From: Trueperaceae bacterium
GTDB lineage: Bacteria > Deinococcota > Deinococci > Deinococcales > Trueperaceae
Assembly (NCBI GenBank): GCA_003567075.1
Contig: PXAU01000134.1
Coordinates: 1-39,683 of the forward strand
Reading direction: 5' to 3'
DNA: 39,683 nucleotides
The translations under genes and the position numbers were made by a program. Positions 30,195 to 38,358 of the stretch are shown piece after piece (within the stretch, counting starts at the first letter, position 1; the number at the start of each line of letters is the position of its first letter). The notes under the pieces were generated by a model. The model was not told where the DNA came from. It searched no databases and saw only the letters and a list, made by a program, of their open reading frames with translations.

Positions 30195-32333
30195 TCACCG
30201 TTGGCTACGACGACGCGCCTCGGCCAGGAACGGTTCGACGCTGGCTGCCAGTTCCGGCGCCAGCGCCACGGTGCGCTCGAACGAGGCGGCCGCCTCGACG
30301 AAGCGCGCCACGCCGAGTTGCGCCATGCCGAGGTTGAAGTGCGCCTGCGGGTTCTCGGGGTTGCTCGCGACCGCCGCCTGCAGCGCGTCGAGCGCCAGGT
30401 CGAAGCGGCCCAGCTGCAGGTGGGCGAAACCGAGGTTCGACAACAGCACGTCGTTGTCGCCCAGCAGGTCGCGCGCGTCGCCGTAGGCCGCGATGGCGGC
30501 TCGCTGGTCACCCGAACGCTGCAGCGCGTACGCCTGGTAGAAGGCCAGCAGCCCCGCGTCGCCGTGCGTACGCGCGCGGGCGAAGCCGTCGGCGGCCGTG
30601 ACCCAGTCACCGGACTCCAGCGCCGAGAGCCCCTGCTCGAACGCGACCGCGGCGTCGCCTTCGAGCGCCAACGCGTCGTCGTCGCCGACGATGCGCCGCT
30701 GCTGCTCCAGGACGTTGAGCGCGCGCGCGGCGAGCGTCACGTCGGGCGCCTCGGCGCGCACCGCTTCGAGCACGGTCTGCGCCTCGGCGACGCGACCGAC
30801 GCGCCCCAGGGCGATGCCGTAGTAGGTGCGCAGCAGCGGGTCGCTCTCGCCCGCTTCGATGAGCGGCTCGAGGCGCGCGAGGGCGGTCCGGGCGCGGCCC
30901 GAGCTCAACTGCATCTCGATGATGCGGCGCTCGAGCGCGTCACTCGGTCCGAGCGCCTCGGTGAGGAGCGTCTCGGCTTCGTCCAGGCGGCCGGCGCGGC
31001 CCAGCACCGTGGCCAGCGCGTCGATCGCCACGACCGCGTCGGGCTCCATGGCCACGACCGCGCGCAGCGCCGCCTCGGCGGCCTCCAGGTCGCCCGAGGC
31101 GACCAACAGGTCAGCCTCCGCGATGGCCAGGCTGACGTTCTCCGGGAAGGCCGCGCGGCCGTCGCGCACGAACGCCAAGGCTTCGCTCCCGACCACGTCC
31201 GGGAGCTGTGCCGCCAGCGCGTACACGGCTGCCGACCGGCCGATCGGGTCGGCGACGGCCTGTTGCAGCAGCGCCAGGGCGCCGCGCGGGTCGCCTGCCG
31301 CCAGCACGGTTTCCTGCAGCGCGCGTTGGATGGCGAGCGAATCGGGCACCCGTTCGGCCGCCCTGCGCAGCGCCTGCAGGCGGCGCTGGGGGGCGGTCTG
31401 CAGGGCAGCGAGCGACAGGTGGGCGTCCACCAAGCGCGGCGCGGCCGCCACCGCGCGCTCGAGCAGCACCTGACGTTCGTCGGGGTCTTGGCGCGTGTCG
31501 GCCAGGCCGGCCAACGCCAGCGCATGTGCGGGGTTGATCGCGAGCGCGCTCTCGAAGGCGGTCGTAGCCGCCGCGTCGTCACCCACGGTGGCCAGCACGA
31601 TGCCCTCGAGGACGCGCACGTCGGCGATGTCGGGCGCAGCCGCAGCCGCCTCGCGCACGAGCCTCTCGGCCCGCTCGGCGTGCCCCTCGAGAACGGCCAC
31701 GCGGCCGGTCTCGGCGAGCAACCAGGCGCTGTCGCCGTCGAGCTCGAGCGCGGTCTCGAGGTCGTCCAAGCGGGCCCCGGGCAAGCGCGACGCGGCCACG
31801 CCGAGCGGCCCGAGGGTCGGCACCGAGGGGGCGCGCTCGAGGGCACCGCGCAGCTGTGCCAGGTCGGCCGGTGCCAGGGCGATGCCGGCGCTCTGCAGAC
31901 TGGTCTCGGCGAGCTGCCGCCACAGCCGTGCCAGCTCGCCGAGTGAACCGGTCACGTTCGACTCGCGGTCCTCGCCGTCCACGACCACGACCAGATCGAC
32001 GCTGAGCTGGCTTTGCCCGCTGATGCGCGCCAGCACGATCGCATCGGCCTGGAACAGGCGCTCGATGGCGGCGATGCCGTCGACGCCGGCCTGGTCGGCG
32101 CGTTGGAGCACGAGCAGCGCGTCGCCGACCGGTGGCGCGTAGAGGCCCTCGACCTGGTTGAAGGCCCGCTGGACGGCGGCGGCGCTCACGAGCCCGAGCG
32201 CGCCCAACGAGCGACTGGCGTCGAAGGGCAGCACCACCACGCGGGTCGGTACCGCCTGGGCGAAGGCGCTGGGCACGAGCAAGAGCAGCGTCAGCAGCGC
32301 TGTGGCGGCGGCGAGGATCGGGGTACGTTGCAT
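30195..32333 (-). CDS. Secreted TPR-repeat protein
   Basis: A 712-residue protein with a signal peptide (LAAATALLTLLLLVPSAFA, cleavage probably after AFA-QA). The N-terminal domain of about 30-150 (TRVVVLPFDASRSLGALG) resembles the nucleotide-free alpha/beta domain often found before TPRs in exported proteins. About a dozen helix-hairpin repeats follow, ending with clear TPRs (VLLSNLGFAHLQLGRFDLAL, AHFNLGMAQLGVARFVEAA). It likely scaffolds protein assemblies in the periplasm or envelope. ATG 32333 has no Shine-Dalgarno, but a TAGACT box sits 6 nt upstream, which would make the transcript leaderless. It lies between cdd and hisC on the same strand. The partner is unknown. Confidence 0.82.
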   Translation of the reverse strand: MQRTPILAAATALLTLLLLVPSAFAQAVPTRVVVLPFDASRSLGALGLVSAAAVQRAFNQVEGLYAPPVGDALLVLQRADQAGVDGIAAIERLFQADAIVLARISGQSQLSVDLVVVVDGEDRESNVTGSLGELARLWRQLAETSLQSAGIALAPADLAQLRGALERAPSVPTLGPLGVAASRLPGARLDDLETALELDGDSAWLLAETGRVAVLEGHAERAERLVREAAAAAPDIADVRVLEGIVLATVGDDAAATTAFESALAINPAHALALAGLADTRQDPDERQVLLERAVAAAPRLVDAHLSLAALQTAPQRRLQALRRAAERVPDSLAIQRALQETVLAAGDPRGALALLQQAVADPIGRSAAVYALAAQLPDVVGSEALAFVRDGRAAFPENVSLAIAEADLLVASGDLEAAEAALRAVVAMEPDAVVAIDALATVLGRAGRLDEAETLLTEALGPSDALERRIIEMQLSSGRARTALARLEPLIEAGESDPLLRTYYGIALGRVGRVAEAQTVLEAVRAEAPDVTLAARALNVLEQQRRIVGDDDALALEGDAAVAFEQGLSALESGDWVTAADGFARARTHGDAGLLAFYQAYALQRSGDQRAAIAAYGDARDLLGDNDVLLSNLGFAHLQLGRFDLALDALQAAVASNPENPQAHFNLGMAQLGVARFVEAAASFERTVALAPELAASVEPFLAEARRRSQR

Positions 32334-32339
32334 CGCCGG

Positions 32340-32345
32340 AGTCTA
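32340..32345 (-). promoter_or_regulatory. -10 box placed for a leaderless transcript of the TPR gene
   Basis: Minus-strand TAGACT ends 6 nt before the ATG at 32333, so transcription would begin at the start codon. No convincing -35 is present. The small dyad CAGTG-AGAA-CACTG lies about 10 bp upstream of the box. TAGACT is also the -10 box of the murA promoter. Confidence 0.5.
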
Positions 32346-32389
32346 CACCGGAGGCAGTGAGAACACTGAGGCGCGTGCTGGTCGTGCTC

Positions 32390-32833
32390 TCAGCCCGGTT
32401 CGTCGGGGCCGCTGCGGGCGTCTGCGGTGTGGCTGTCGTGCAGGTCGAAGGCCCCCGGCAGGAGCGCGTCGACGCTCGTGCGCAGCTGCGCCTCGCCGCC
32501 GAGTCGCACGAGCCACACCTCCGCCTGCGGTGCGAACTCGTGCAGCACCTGCCGGCAGGCGCCGCAGGGGCTTGCGGGGGGATCGGTGTCGGTGACGACG
32601 ACGAGCGACTCGAAGCCGCGCGCGCCGGCGCTGGCCATGGCCTGAACGGCCGATTGCTCGGCGCAGCGCGACAACCCGTACGAGGCGTTCTCGACGTTCG
32701 CGCCCGCGTAGATGCGCCCGTCGTCCGCCAGCAGCGCCGCGCCGACGCGGAACCCTGAGTAGGGGGCGTAGGCCTGCTGCCACGCGCGGGTGGCGGCCGC
32801 GACGAGGGCGGCGGGCGGCGCGTCTCGGTTCAC
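32390..32833 (-). CDS. cdd: Cytidine deaminase
   Basis: Zinc enzyme deaminating cytidine and deoxycytidine in pyrimidine salvage. The 147-residue protein is the small homotetrameric form. Zinc ligands are C57 (SRCAEQSAVQA, with catalytic E59), C90 and C93 (PCGACRQVLHEF). The substrate loop reads APYSGFRVGAALL and NVENASYGLS. A short unconserved C-terminal tail (SHTADARSGPDEPG) extends the usual length. GTG 32833 overlaps the dgkA stop (GTGA). The order ybeY-dgkA-cdd is widely conserved among Gram-positives and Deinococcota. Confidence 0.95.
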   Translation of the reverse strand: MNRDAPPAALVAAATRAWQQAYAPYSGFRVGAALLADDGRIYAGANVENASYGLSRCAEQSAVQAMASAGARGFESLVVVTDTDPPASPCGACRQVLHEFAPQAEVWLVRLGGEAQLRTSVDALLPGAFDLHDSHTADARSGPDEPG

Positions 32834-33219
32834 GACAGCCACCCGGCCAGGCGCTGGAGGAGCGCCGGCCCCAGGCTCACCAAGCCGACCAGCGCGGCGG
32901 CCACGGCACTCACCAGCACGGCGCCGGCGGCCGCGTCCTTGGCCGCCCCCACCAGCGGGTGCGGGGCTGGGTGCAGGGCGTCCGCCAGGCGTTCGAACGC
33001 CGCGTTCAGCAGTTCGCTGGCGATGACCAGACCGCAGCACAGGAGCACCACGGCGGTGCCGGTGCCTAGCCACAGCGACACGGCTACGGCTGCGGCCCCG
33101 ATGACGCCCTGGATGCGCAGGTTGGGTTCGCTCCGAAAAGCCTCGTGAAGCCCGCGTCCGGCGCTCCGGAGGGCCGCGAGGAAGCCGCGCGGCGAGGGCC
33201 GTCGCGTGGCGCGGTTCAC
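32830..33219 (-). CDS. dgkA: Diacylglycerol/undecaprenol kinase, DgkA family
   Basis: Small integral-membrane lipid kinase of 129 residues, which in Gram-positive relatives recycles undecaprenol for cell-wall synthesis. A basic juxtamembrane stretch with GLHEAFRSEPNLRIQ is followed by three hydrophobic helices. The catalytic signature ASELLNAAFERLADAL and the phosphate-site segment GAAKDAAAGAVLV are intact. GTG 33219 overlaps the ybeY stop and the gene's own stop overlaps cdd, both as GTGA. The longer open frame upstream lies inside ybeY. Undecaprenol rather than diacylglycerol is the likely substrate by neighbourhood. Confidence 0.92.
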   Translation of the reverse strand: MNRATRRPSPRGFLAALRSAGRGLHEAFRSEPNLRIQGVIGAAAVAVSLWLGTGTAVVLLCCGLVIASELLNAAFERLADALHPAPHPLVGAAKDAAAGAVLVSAVAAALVGLVSLGPALLQRLAGWLS

Positions 33220-33689
33220 GTGCCGGCCACCCGGCGAGCCTCGTCGGGCGCCGGGGGCGCCTCGAGCAGTGCGAGCACGCGCGCCTGCGCCGTCTCGAAC
33301 GGTCGCCAGCCCGCCTCGTCGACGTGGTCGAAGCCGAGCAGGTGCACCAGGCCGTGGGCGGCGAGGATGGCCACCTCGCGCCATGGGGCATGCCCATGGC
33401 GGTGCGCCTGGACCGCCGCGGTGTCGAGGCTCACGATCACGTCGCCCAGTGCCTGCACCTGCGGCATGCCGGTGTCGTCGGGCTCGTGCAGGGGGAAGGA
33501 GAGCACGTCGGTGGGGCCTGGTTCGCCCAGGTGGCGCTCGTGCAGCTCGGCCATGGCAGCGTCATCGACGAGTACCAGCGTCATCTCGCGCTCCGCGGCG
33601 CCGAGCTCGTCACCCAACCTCGCCAGCGCCCGTGCCAGCACCTCATGCCGCCGGAAGCGGCCGGTCTCGTCGAGGATCTCGACTCTCAC
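33216..33689 (-). CDS. ybeY: Endoribonuclease YbeY
   Basis: Metal-dependent ribonuclease for 16S rRNA 3'-end maturation and ribosome quality control. The 157-residue protein has PTDVLSFPLHE, GDVIVSLDTA and the zinc-binding motif HGLVHLLGFDHVDE (three histidines). GTG 33689 gives the normal N-terminus MRVEILDETG and has an AGGGG tract 8 nt upstream. This start overlaps the 3' end of the HD-phosphodiesterase gene by 47 bp. The stop overlaps dgkA (GTGA). The position after phoH is conserved in many bacteria. Confidence 0.95.
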   Translation of the reverse strand: MRVEILDETGRFRRHEVLARALARLGDELGAAEREMTLVLVDDAAMAELHERHLGEPGPTDVLSFPLHEPDDTGMPQVQALGDVIVSLDTAAVQAHRHGHAPWREVAILAAHGLVHLLGFDHVDEAGWRPFETAQARVLALLEAPPAPDEARRVAGT

Positions 33690-35604
33690 GACGCAACCCC
33701 TTGATCTCCTCGGCGCTCGGGTAGCTGATGCGGCGGTGCAGCACGGCCGTCAACATGCGCTCGAAGGTGGTGGTGATCACCTCCAGGTCGTGGAGGTTGA
33801 GCGGGCTCTGGGACAACTGCTCGTCCTGCAGCCGCTGCTCGACCAGTCGGTCGATGAGGGCGCGGATACTCCCCTGGGTGGGGTCGGTGAGGGTCCGCGA
33901 GGCCGACTCGACGGCATCCGCGAGCAGCAGCACGGCCGTCTCCTTCGAGCGCGGGCGGGGTCCCGGATAGCGGAAGTTGAGTTCGCTCAGGCTGCCCGTG
34001 TCCTCGAGCGCGCGCTTGTAGAAGTAGGCCAGCACCGTCGTGCCGTGGTGCTCGAGCACGTACGGATCGAGCTCGCGCGGCAGCTTGTACTCGCGCAGCA
34101 GGTCGATGCCGTCACGGACGTGGCTGGTGATGATGAGGTAGGAGAGGGGCGGGCTGATGCTGTCGTGCGGGTTGTCACCGCTGAACTGGTTCTCCACGAA
34201 GAAGTGCGGCCGCCGCAGCTTGCCAACGTCGTGGTAGAGCGAGCCGACGCGCGCCATCAAGGCGTTGCCGCCGATGGCGGCCACGGCCTGCTCGACCAAG
34301 TTGGCGATGATCTGCGAGTGCTGGTACGAGCCAGGCGCCTCGAGCAGCAGGCGCTGCAGCAGCGGGTGGCTGGGACTGGACAGCTCCAGGAGTCGGAAGT
34401 CGGTCAGGAAGCCGAACACGCTCTCGGCAAGCGGCAGCAGGCCGAGAGCCACCACGCCCGCGAGCACGCCCCCGGCGACGAACAACGCGAAGGCGGTCGC
34501 CGTGCCGATCGGTGACAGGCCGCCGCCGACGAGCACCATCACGGTGAGCGCCGTGCCTCCGGCAGTGCCGCCGAGCACGCCCGCCAGGAACACCCCGCTG
34601 CGGTTGGTCACGTAGCGCACGCCGAGCACCGCGGCCAGCGACCCCGTCGCCGCTGCCAGCAGCGTCACCACCGGCGTTCCAGGCACCAAGACGGCTGTGG
34701 CTACGGCCATCCAGACGCCCCATAGGACCGCGCTGGCCTCGTCCACGAGCACCGCCACCACCAGCGGGAGCGCCAACACGAACACGAAGCTCGGCGAGAG
34801 CATCAGCGCGAAGCGCTGGAGCGCCAGCAGCGCCAGCGTGAGGCCGATCAGGAACGCGATTTGGCGCGACGAGAGGCGCACCGCCAGCCGTTCGCTGGCG
34901 TACATGGCGGGGAGGGGCAGCAGCAGCCCCAGCAGCAGGCTGCCGAACACGACCAGCACTGCCCGGCTCAACGCGTCGACCTGCGGTGAGTAGAGCCCAG
35001 CGGCTTCCAGGGTGCGGAGGTGCTCGTCGGTGATCGTCTCGCCCTCGCGCAGCACGACCTGGCCCGCCTCCAGCGCCTGGGTGCGCAGCGGCACGGCCGC
35101 CGCCGCGCCGGCACGCGCCGCCTCGGTCAGCCGTTCGTTGGGTACGGCGGTGGCGACCAGCCGCCGCTCGAGCAGGACGCGCACCTCGCGTTGCCTGTCC
35201 GCGGGCGCCGCCGCGACCGCCTCGTCGATCAGGCCGGCGAGCTCCTGCTCGCGCACACCCGAGGGGCTGCCGTAGCGGCGCGCCAGAACGTCGAAGCTGG
35301 CGTCGGGTAGCCCGATCCCCGCCAACGAACCCAGCACGACCTGCTGCAGTGTCGGGTCCATCGTGTAGATGGTGGGCACCTGCTCCCGGGCGGCTTGCCG
35401 CTCGCGTTCGGTGGCGATGCGGTCGGGCACCAGGAGATCGACCGGCGTCACGTACGACTGGGGGCTGGGATCGCCGATGGCGAGCAGCGCCGTACGCCGC
35501 TCGGCGTACACCGAGTACACCAGTCCCGCCAACGTCGCCACGACCAACGCCCAAGGCAGGACACGACGCAGCGGCATGCGACGGCGGCGGCTGGTGTCAG
35601 CCAT
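33643..35604 (-). CDS. 7TM-HD membrane phosphodiesterase (PgpH-like, probable c-di-AMP hydrolase)
   Basis: A 653-residue protein. An N-terminal helix (LPWALVVATLAGLVYSVYA) is followed by an external domain of about 35-215 with DLLVPDRIATERERQAAREQ, then a seven-helix bundle of about 215-415. A cytosolic HD domain carries GSYQHSQIIANLVEQA and H458-D459 in SLYHDVGKLRRPHFFVENQ. Family members of this architecture (PgpH) hydrolyse cyclic di-AMP; that substrate is inferred here. ATG 35604 is chosen, with a GTG one codon upstream as alternative; both overlap the phoH stop region. Its 3' end overlaps ybeY by 47 bp. It stands in the conserved phoH-HD-ybeY-dgkA-cdd order. Confidence 0.93.
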   Translation of the reverse strand: MADTSRRRRMPLRRVLPWALVVATLAGLVYSVYAERRTALLAIGDPSPQSYVTPVDLLVPDRIATERERQAAREQVPTIYTMDPTLQQVVLGSLAGIGLPDASFDVLARRYGSPSGVREQELAGLIDEAVAAAPADRQREVRVLLERRLVATAVPNERLTEAARAGAAAAVPLRTQALEAGQVVLREGETITDEHLRTLEAAGLYSPQVDALSRAVLVVFGSLLLGLLLPLPAMYASERLAVRLSSRQIAFLIGLTLALLALQRFALMLSPSFVFVLALPLVVAVLVDEASAVLWGVWMAVATAVLVPGTPVVTLLAAATGSLAAVLGVRYVTNRSGVFLAGVLGGTAGGTALTVMVLVGGGLSPIGTATAFALFVAGGVLAGVVALGLLPLAESVFGFLTDFRLLELSSPSHPLLQRLLLEAPGSYQHSQIIANLVEQAVAAIGGNALMARVGSLYHDVGKLRRPHFFVENQFSGDNPHDSISPPLSYLIITSHVRDGIDLLREYKLPRELDPYVLEHHGTTVLAYFYKRALEDTGSLSELNFRYPGPRPRSKETAVLLLADAVESASRTLTDPTQGSIRALIDRLVEQRLQDEQLSQSPLNLHDLEVITTTFERMLTAVLHRRISYPSAEEIKGLRRESRDPRRDRPLPAA

Positions 35605-36583
35605 CACGCTCGTACGCGCGGATGATGCGCGCGACCAGCGGGTGCCGAACCACGTCGGCGTCGTCGAAGTTGACGAAGGTGAGACCCTCGATGCCGGCCA
35701 GGATCCGCTCGGCCACGTGCAAGCCGCTCTCGACGTTGCCGGGAAGGTCCACCTGGGTGCGGTCGCCGGTGACGACCACGCGGCTGTTGAAGCCCATGCG
35801 GGTCAGGAACATCTTCATCTGCTCGGGCGTGGTGTTCTGGGCCTCGTCCAGGATGATGAAGGCGTCGTTCAGCGTGCGCCCGCGCATGAACGCCAGCGGT
35901 GCCACCTCGATGGTCCGGGTCTCGAGCAACTGATCGACGCGATCGGGCGGCATCATGTCGTAGAGGGCGTCGTAGAGCGGGCGTAGGTAGGGGTCGATCT
36001 TGGCCTGGAGGTCGCCCGGCAGGAAGCCGAGGTGCTCGCCGGCCTCGACCGCAGGGCGCGTCAGGATGACGCGCTTCACCTGCCGCGAGGTGAGCGCCTG
36101 GACCGACATGGCCACCGCCAGGTAGGTCTTGCCGGTCCCGGCGGGTCCGATGCCGAAGGTGATCGGGTGCTCACGGATGGCGTTGACGTAGTGACGCTGG
36201 TTGACCGTCTTGGGGCGCGTACGCCCCGGCAGGCCGAGGCTGGGACCGTCGCGCTCCTCGGGCTCGGGTTGCTCGAACCGCCCGAGGTCGGCGTGCGCGA
36301 TCTCGGTGCCATGCACCTCGCCGCCGGCGCGGACCGTGGCCAGCAGCGAGCGGAAGGTCCGCTCGGCCTCGGCCACCGCCTCAGGCGAGCCGCTCAGGCG
36401 CACCTCGTCGCCGCGCGCGACGACCTTCGCGGCCAGACGACCGCGCAAGGCGCGCAGATGCTCGTCGTTGCGTCCGAACAGCCGGAGCGCCTCGCTGGGG
36501 CTCCGCAGCTTCAGCGTGACGCTGGTGGCGATGGCTTCCTCCGGTTCCGGTACGCCACCGGATCGCTCAACACCAGGTGCCAC
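35597..36583 (-). CDS. phoH: PhoH-like P-loop ATPase
   Basis: Cytosolic ATPase of the PhoH family, tied to RNA metabolism and often to YbeY. With the GTG at 36583 it has 328 residues. The N-terminal region RLFGRNDEHLRALRGRLAAK resembles a KH-like fold. Walker A GPAGTGKT is at 146-153, VILTRPAVEAGEHLGFLPGD follows, and Walker B FIILDEAQN is at 242-250. The start is uncertain. GTG 36583 has AGGGG 5 nt upstream but overlaps the preceding gene by 73 bp and adds about 17 unconserved residues. An ATC at 36532 is preceded by GGAGG at 5 nt and would place the start where homologues begin. No ATG, GTG or TTG lies between. Confidence 0.93.
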   Translation of the reverse strand: MAPGVERSGGVPEPEEAIATSVTLKLRSPSEALRLFGRNDEHLRALRGRLAAKVVARGDEVRLSGSPEAVAEAERTFRSLLATVRAGGEVHGTEIAHADLGRFEQPEPEERDGPSLGLPGRTRPKTVNQRHYVNAIREHPITFGIGPAGTGKTYLAVAMSVQALTSRQVKRVILTRPAVEAGEHLGFLPGDLQAKIDPYLRPLYDALYDMMPPDRVDQLLETRTIEVAPLAFMRGRTLNDAFIILDEAQNTTPEQMKMFLTRMGFNSRVVVTGDRTQVDLPGNVESGLHVAERILAGIEGLTFVNFDDADVVRHPLVARIIRAYERDG

Positions 36584-37347
36584 AGCATCCCCTTCCGGAA
36601 CGAGCTGGGATCCACGGTGACCAGGTCGTCGGCGCGCAACCGCGCGACCTCACGCGCGCGCCGCTCCGATCCGCTCGACAACCTGGTCCGGGACGGACGC
36701 TCCACTTCGAGCGCCGGCGCGTCGTCAGATAGGGAGGCGCGCCGCGCCGACGTGCCTCGGTTCCACGGGGCGGGCGGCCGCTCGCTCGCCTTCGGGAAGG
36801 GGTCGCGCGCCGCTCGTGGGCGTCGAGGTTGGTCGGCGCGGGCATCCGGGATGGGTTTGCTGGGGGGTGCCGGCGTGGCGATCGTGCGTTGCGCAGGAGG
36901 GCTGGCCGACTGGCTCGAGGCCTGGGCACGAGCCTGGCCCGCGCGCTGGCTGCTGTCCTGGCTCGCGCTCGCGCCGGCCCCACCAGCACCGCTGGCCTCG
37001 CGCACGCGCCTGCGCGCCTCCTCGAGCCGCTCGGCCAGTTCTGCGAACGGATCACCTTGGCGTCGCTGACGCCCCGTGTCGGTCGCGGTCTGTGCCGAGG
37101 GCGCGGCACGCTCAGCGCCGGCACGCTCCTCGCGCGCACGCGTCTCGCGCTCGCCCGCCGCCGCCGGGCCGCCGGCCCGGCCGGCCTGCGGCGCGCGCGG
37201 CTGCGTCGCCGCCGACGGGCGCTGGCGGCCGGGCTGGGGCGCACCCGGGGGCGCGCCCCCACGACCGCGCTGCTGCAACCGGTTCAGCAGGGGCAACCCG
37301 ATGAACACGATGAACAGCAGGAGGGCGAACAGGTCGTCGAAGCTCAA
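36511..37347 (-). CDS. Membrane-anchored low-complexity protein of unknown function
   Basis: A 278-residue protein. A hydrophobic N-terminal helix (LFALLLFIVFIGLPLL, about 6-21) is followed by a long Ala/Arg/Pro/Gln/Ser-rich, probably disordered region (about 25-230). A short ordered C-terminal segment (KGMLWHLVLSDPVAYRNRR) has the look of the conserved ends seen in similar anchored proteins beside floA or phoH. It starts at TTG 37347; GAGGAG lies 13 nt upstream, overlapping the floA end. There is no other in-frame start nearby. It sits between floA and phoH, suggesting a membrane-associated role. I do not recognise a family. Confidence 0.68.
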   Translation of the reverse strand: MSFDDLFALLLFIVFIGLPLLNRLQQRGRGGAPPGAPQPGRQRPSAATQPRAPQAGRAGGPAAAGERETRAREERAGAERAAPSAQTATDTGRQRRQGDPFAELAERLEEARRRVREASGAGGAGASASQDSSQRAGQARAQASSQSASPPAQRTIATPAPPSKPIPDARADQPRRPRAARDPFPKASERPPAPWNRGTSARRASLSDDAPALEVERPSRTRLSSGSERRAREVARLRADDLVTVDPSSFRKGMLWHLVLSDPVAYRNRRKPSPPASR

Positions 37348-37357
37348 GCTGCGATCA

Positions 37358-38326
37358 CTACTCCTCGGAGTCGCTGGCCTTGGCGATGTTCTTGCGCATG
37401 TCGGTGTCGGACTGGATGTTGCGCAGGTTGTAGTAGTCCATCACCCCGAGGTTGCCGGCCTTGAAGGCGTCGGCGATGGCCAGCGGAATCTGGGCCTCGG
37501 CCTCGACCACCTTCGCCCGCATCGCTTCGACGTGCGCTCGGTTCTCCTGCTCGGCCGCGACGGCCATCGCGCGGCGTTCCTCCGCCTTGGCCTGCGCGAC
37601 GCGCTTGTCGGCCTCGGCCTGATCGGTCTGCAGTTCGGCCCCGATGTTGCGGCCGACGTTGACGTCGGCGATGTCGATGGACAGGATCTCGAAGGCCGTG
37701 CCGGCGTCGAGGCCCTTCGACAACACCGTCTTGGAGATGACGTCGGGGTTCTCGAGCACGCGCTTGTGGGTGTCGGTCGAGCCGATCGACGAGACGATGC
37801 CTTCGCCGACACGCGCGATGATCGTCTCCTCGCCGGCGCCGCCGACCAGGCGTTCGAGGTTCGCGCGTACGGTGACGCGCGCGGTGCTGATCAGCTCGAT
37901 GCCGTCCTTGGCGACGGCCGAGACGTTCGGCGTCTGGATCACGCGCGGGTTGACCGACACCTTCACCGCGTCGAGCACGTCACGGCCGGCAAGATCGATG
38001 GCAGCGGCGCGGTCGAACGGCAGGGCGATACGAGCCTTGTCGGCCGCGATCAGGGCGTCGACGACGCGGTCGACGTTGCCACCGGCGAGGTAGTGCGCCT
38101 CGAGCTGGTTCTGCTCCACGTCGAGTCCGGCCTTGTCGGCCTTGATGAGCGGCAGGATGATGCGGTGGGGCGGCACGCGCCGCAGCCGCATCGCGACCAG
38201 GCTGACCAGCGACACCTTCACGCCGGCCGCGACGGCCGAGACCCACAGGCCCACGGGCACGACCGTGAACAGGATGAGGAAGAAGAGGACGACCGCGCCG
38301 GCGATCAGCAGGATTCCGATGTCCAT
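37358..38326 (-). CDS. floA: Flotillin-like protein FloA
   Basis: Bacterial flotillin of 322 residues that forms membrane-associated oligomers linked to lipid-domain organisation and envelope protein assembly. An N-terminal hairpin membrane segment (LLIAGAVVLFFLILFTVVPVG) is followed by the PHB-like domain with RRVPPHRIILPLIKADKAGL, VSAVAKDGIELISTARVTVR and ENPDVISKTVLSKGLDAGTA. A helical, EA-rich C-terminus (EADKRVAQAKAEERRAMAV) follows, all typical of YqfA/FloA. ATG 38326 has AAGGAG 11 nt upstream. It begins 32 bp after nfeD, the classic nfeD-floA partnership. Confidence 0.95.
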   Translation of the reverse strand: MDIGILLIAGAVVLFFLILFTVVPVGLWVSAVAAGVKVSLVSLVAMRLRRVPPHRIILPLIKADKAGLDVEQNQLEAHYLAGGNVDRVVDALIAADKARIALPFDRAAAIDLAGRDVLDAVKVSVNPRVIQTPNVSAVAKDGIELISTARVTVRANLERLVGGAGEETIIARVGEGIVSSIGSTDTHKRVLENPDVISKTVLSKGLDAGTAFEILSIDIADVNVGRNIGAELQTDQAEADKRVAQAKAEERRAMAVAAEQENRAHVEAMRAKVVEAEAQIPLAIADAFKAGNLGVMDYYNLRNIQSDTDMRKNIAKASDSEE

Positions 38327-38358
38327 GTGGTGATGCGCTCCTTATGCGAACTGAGGTG

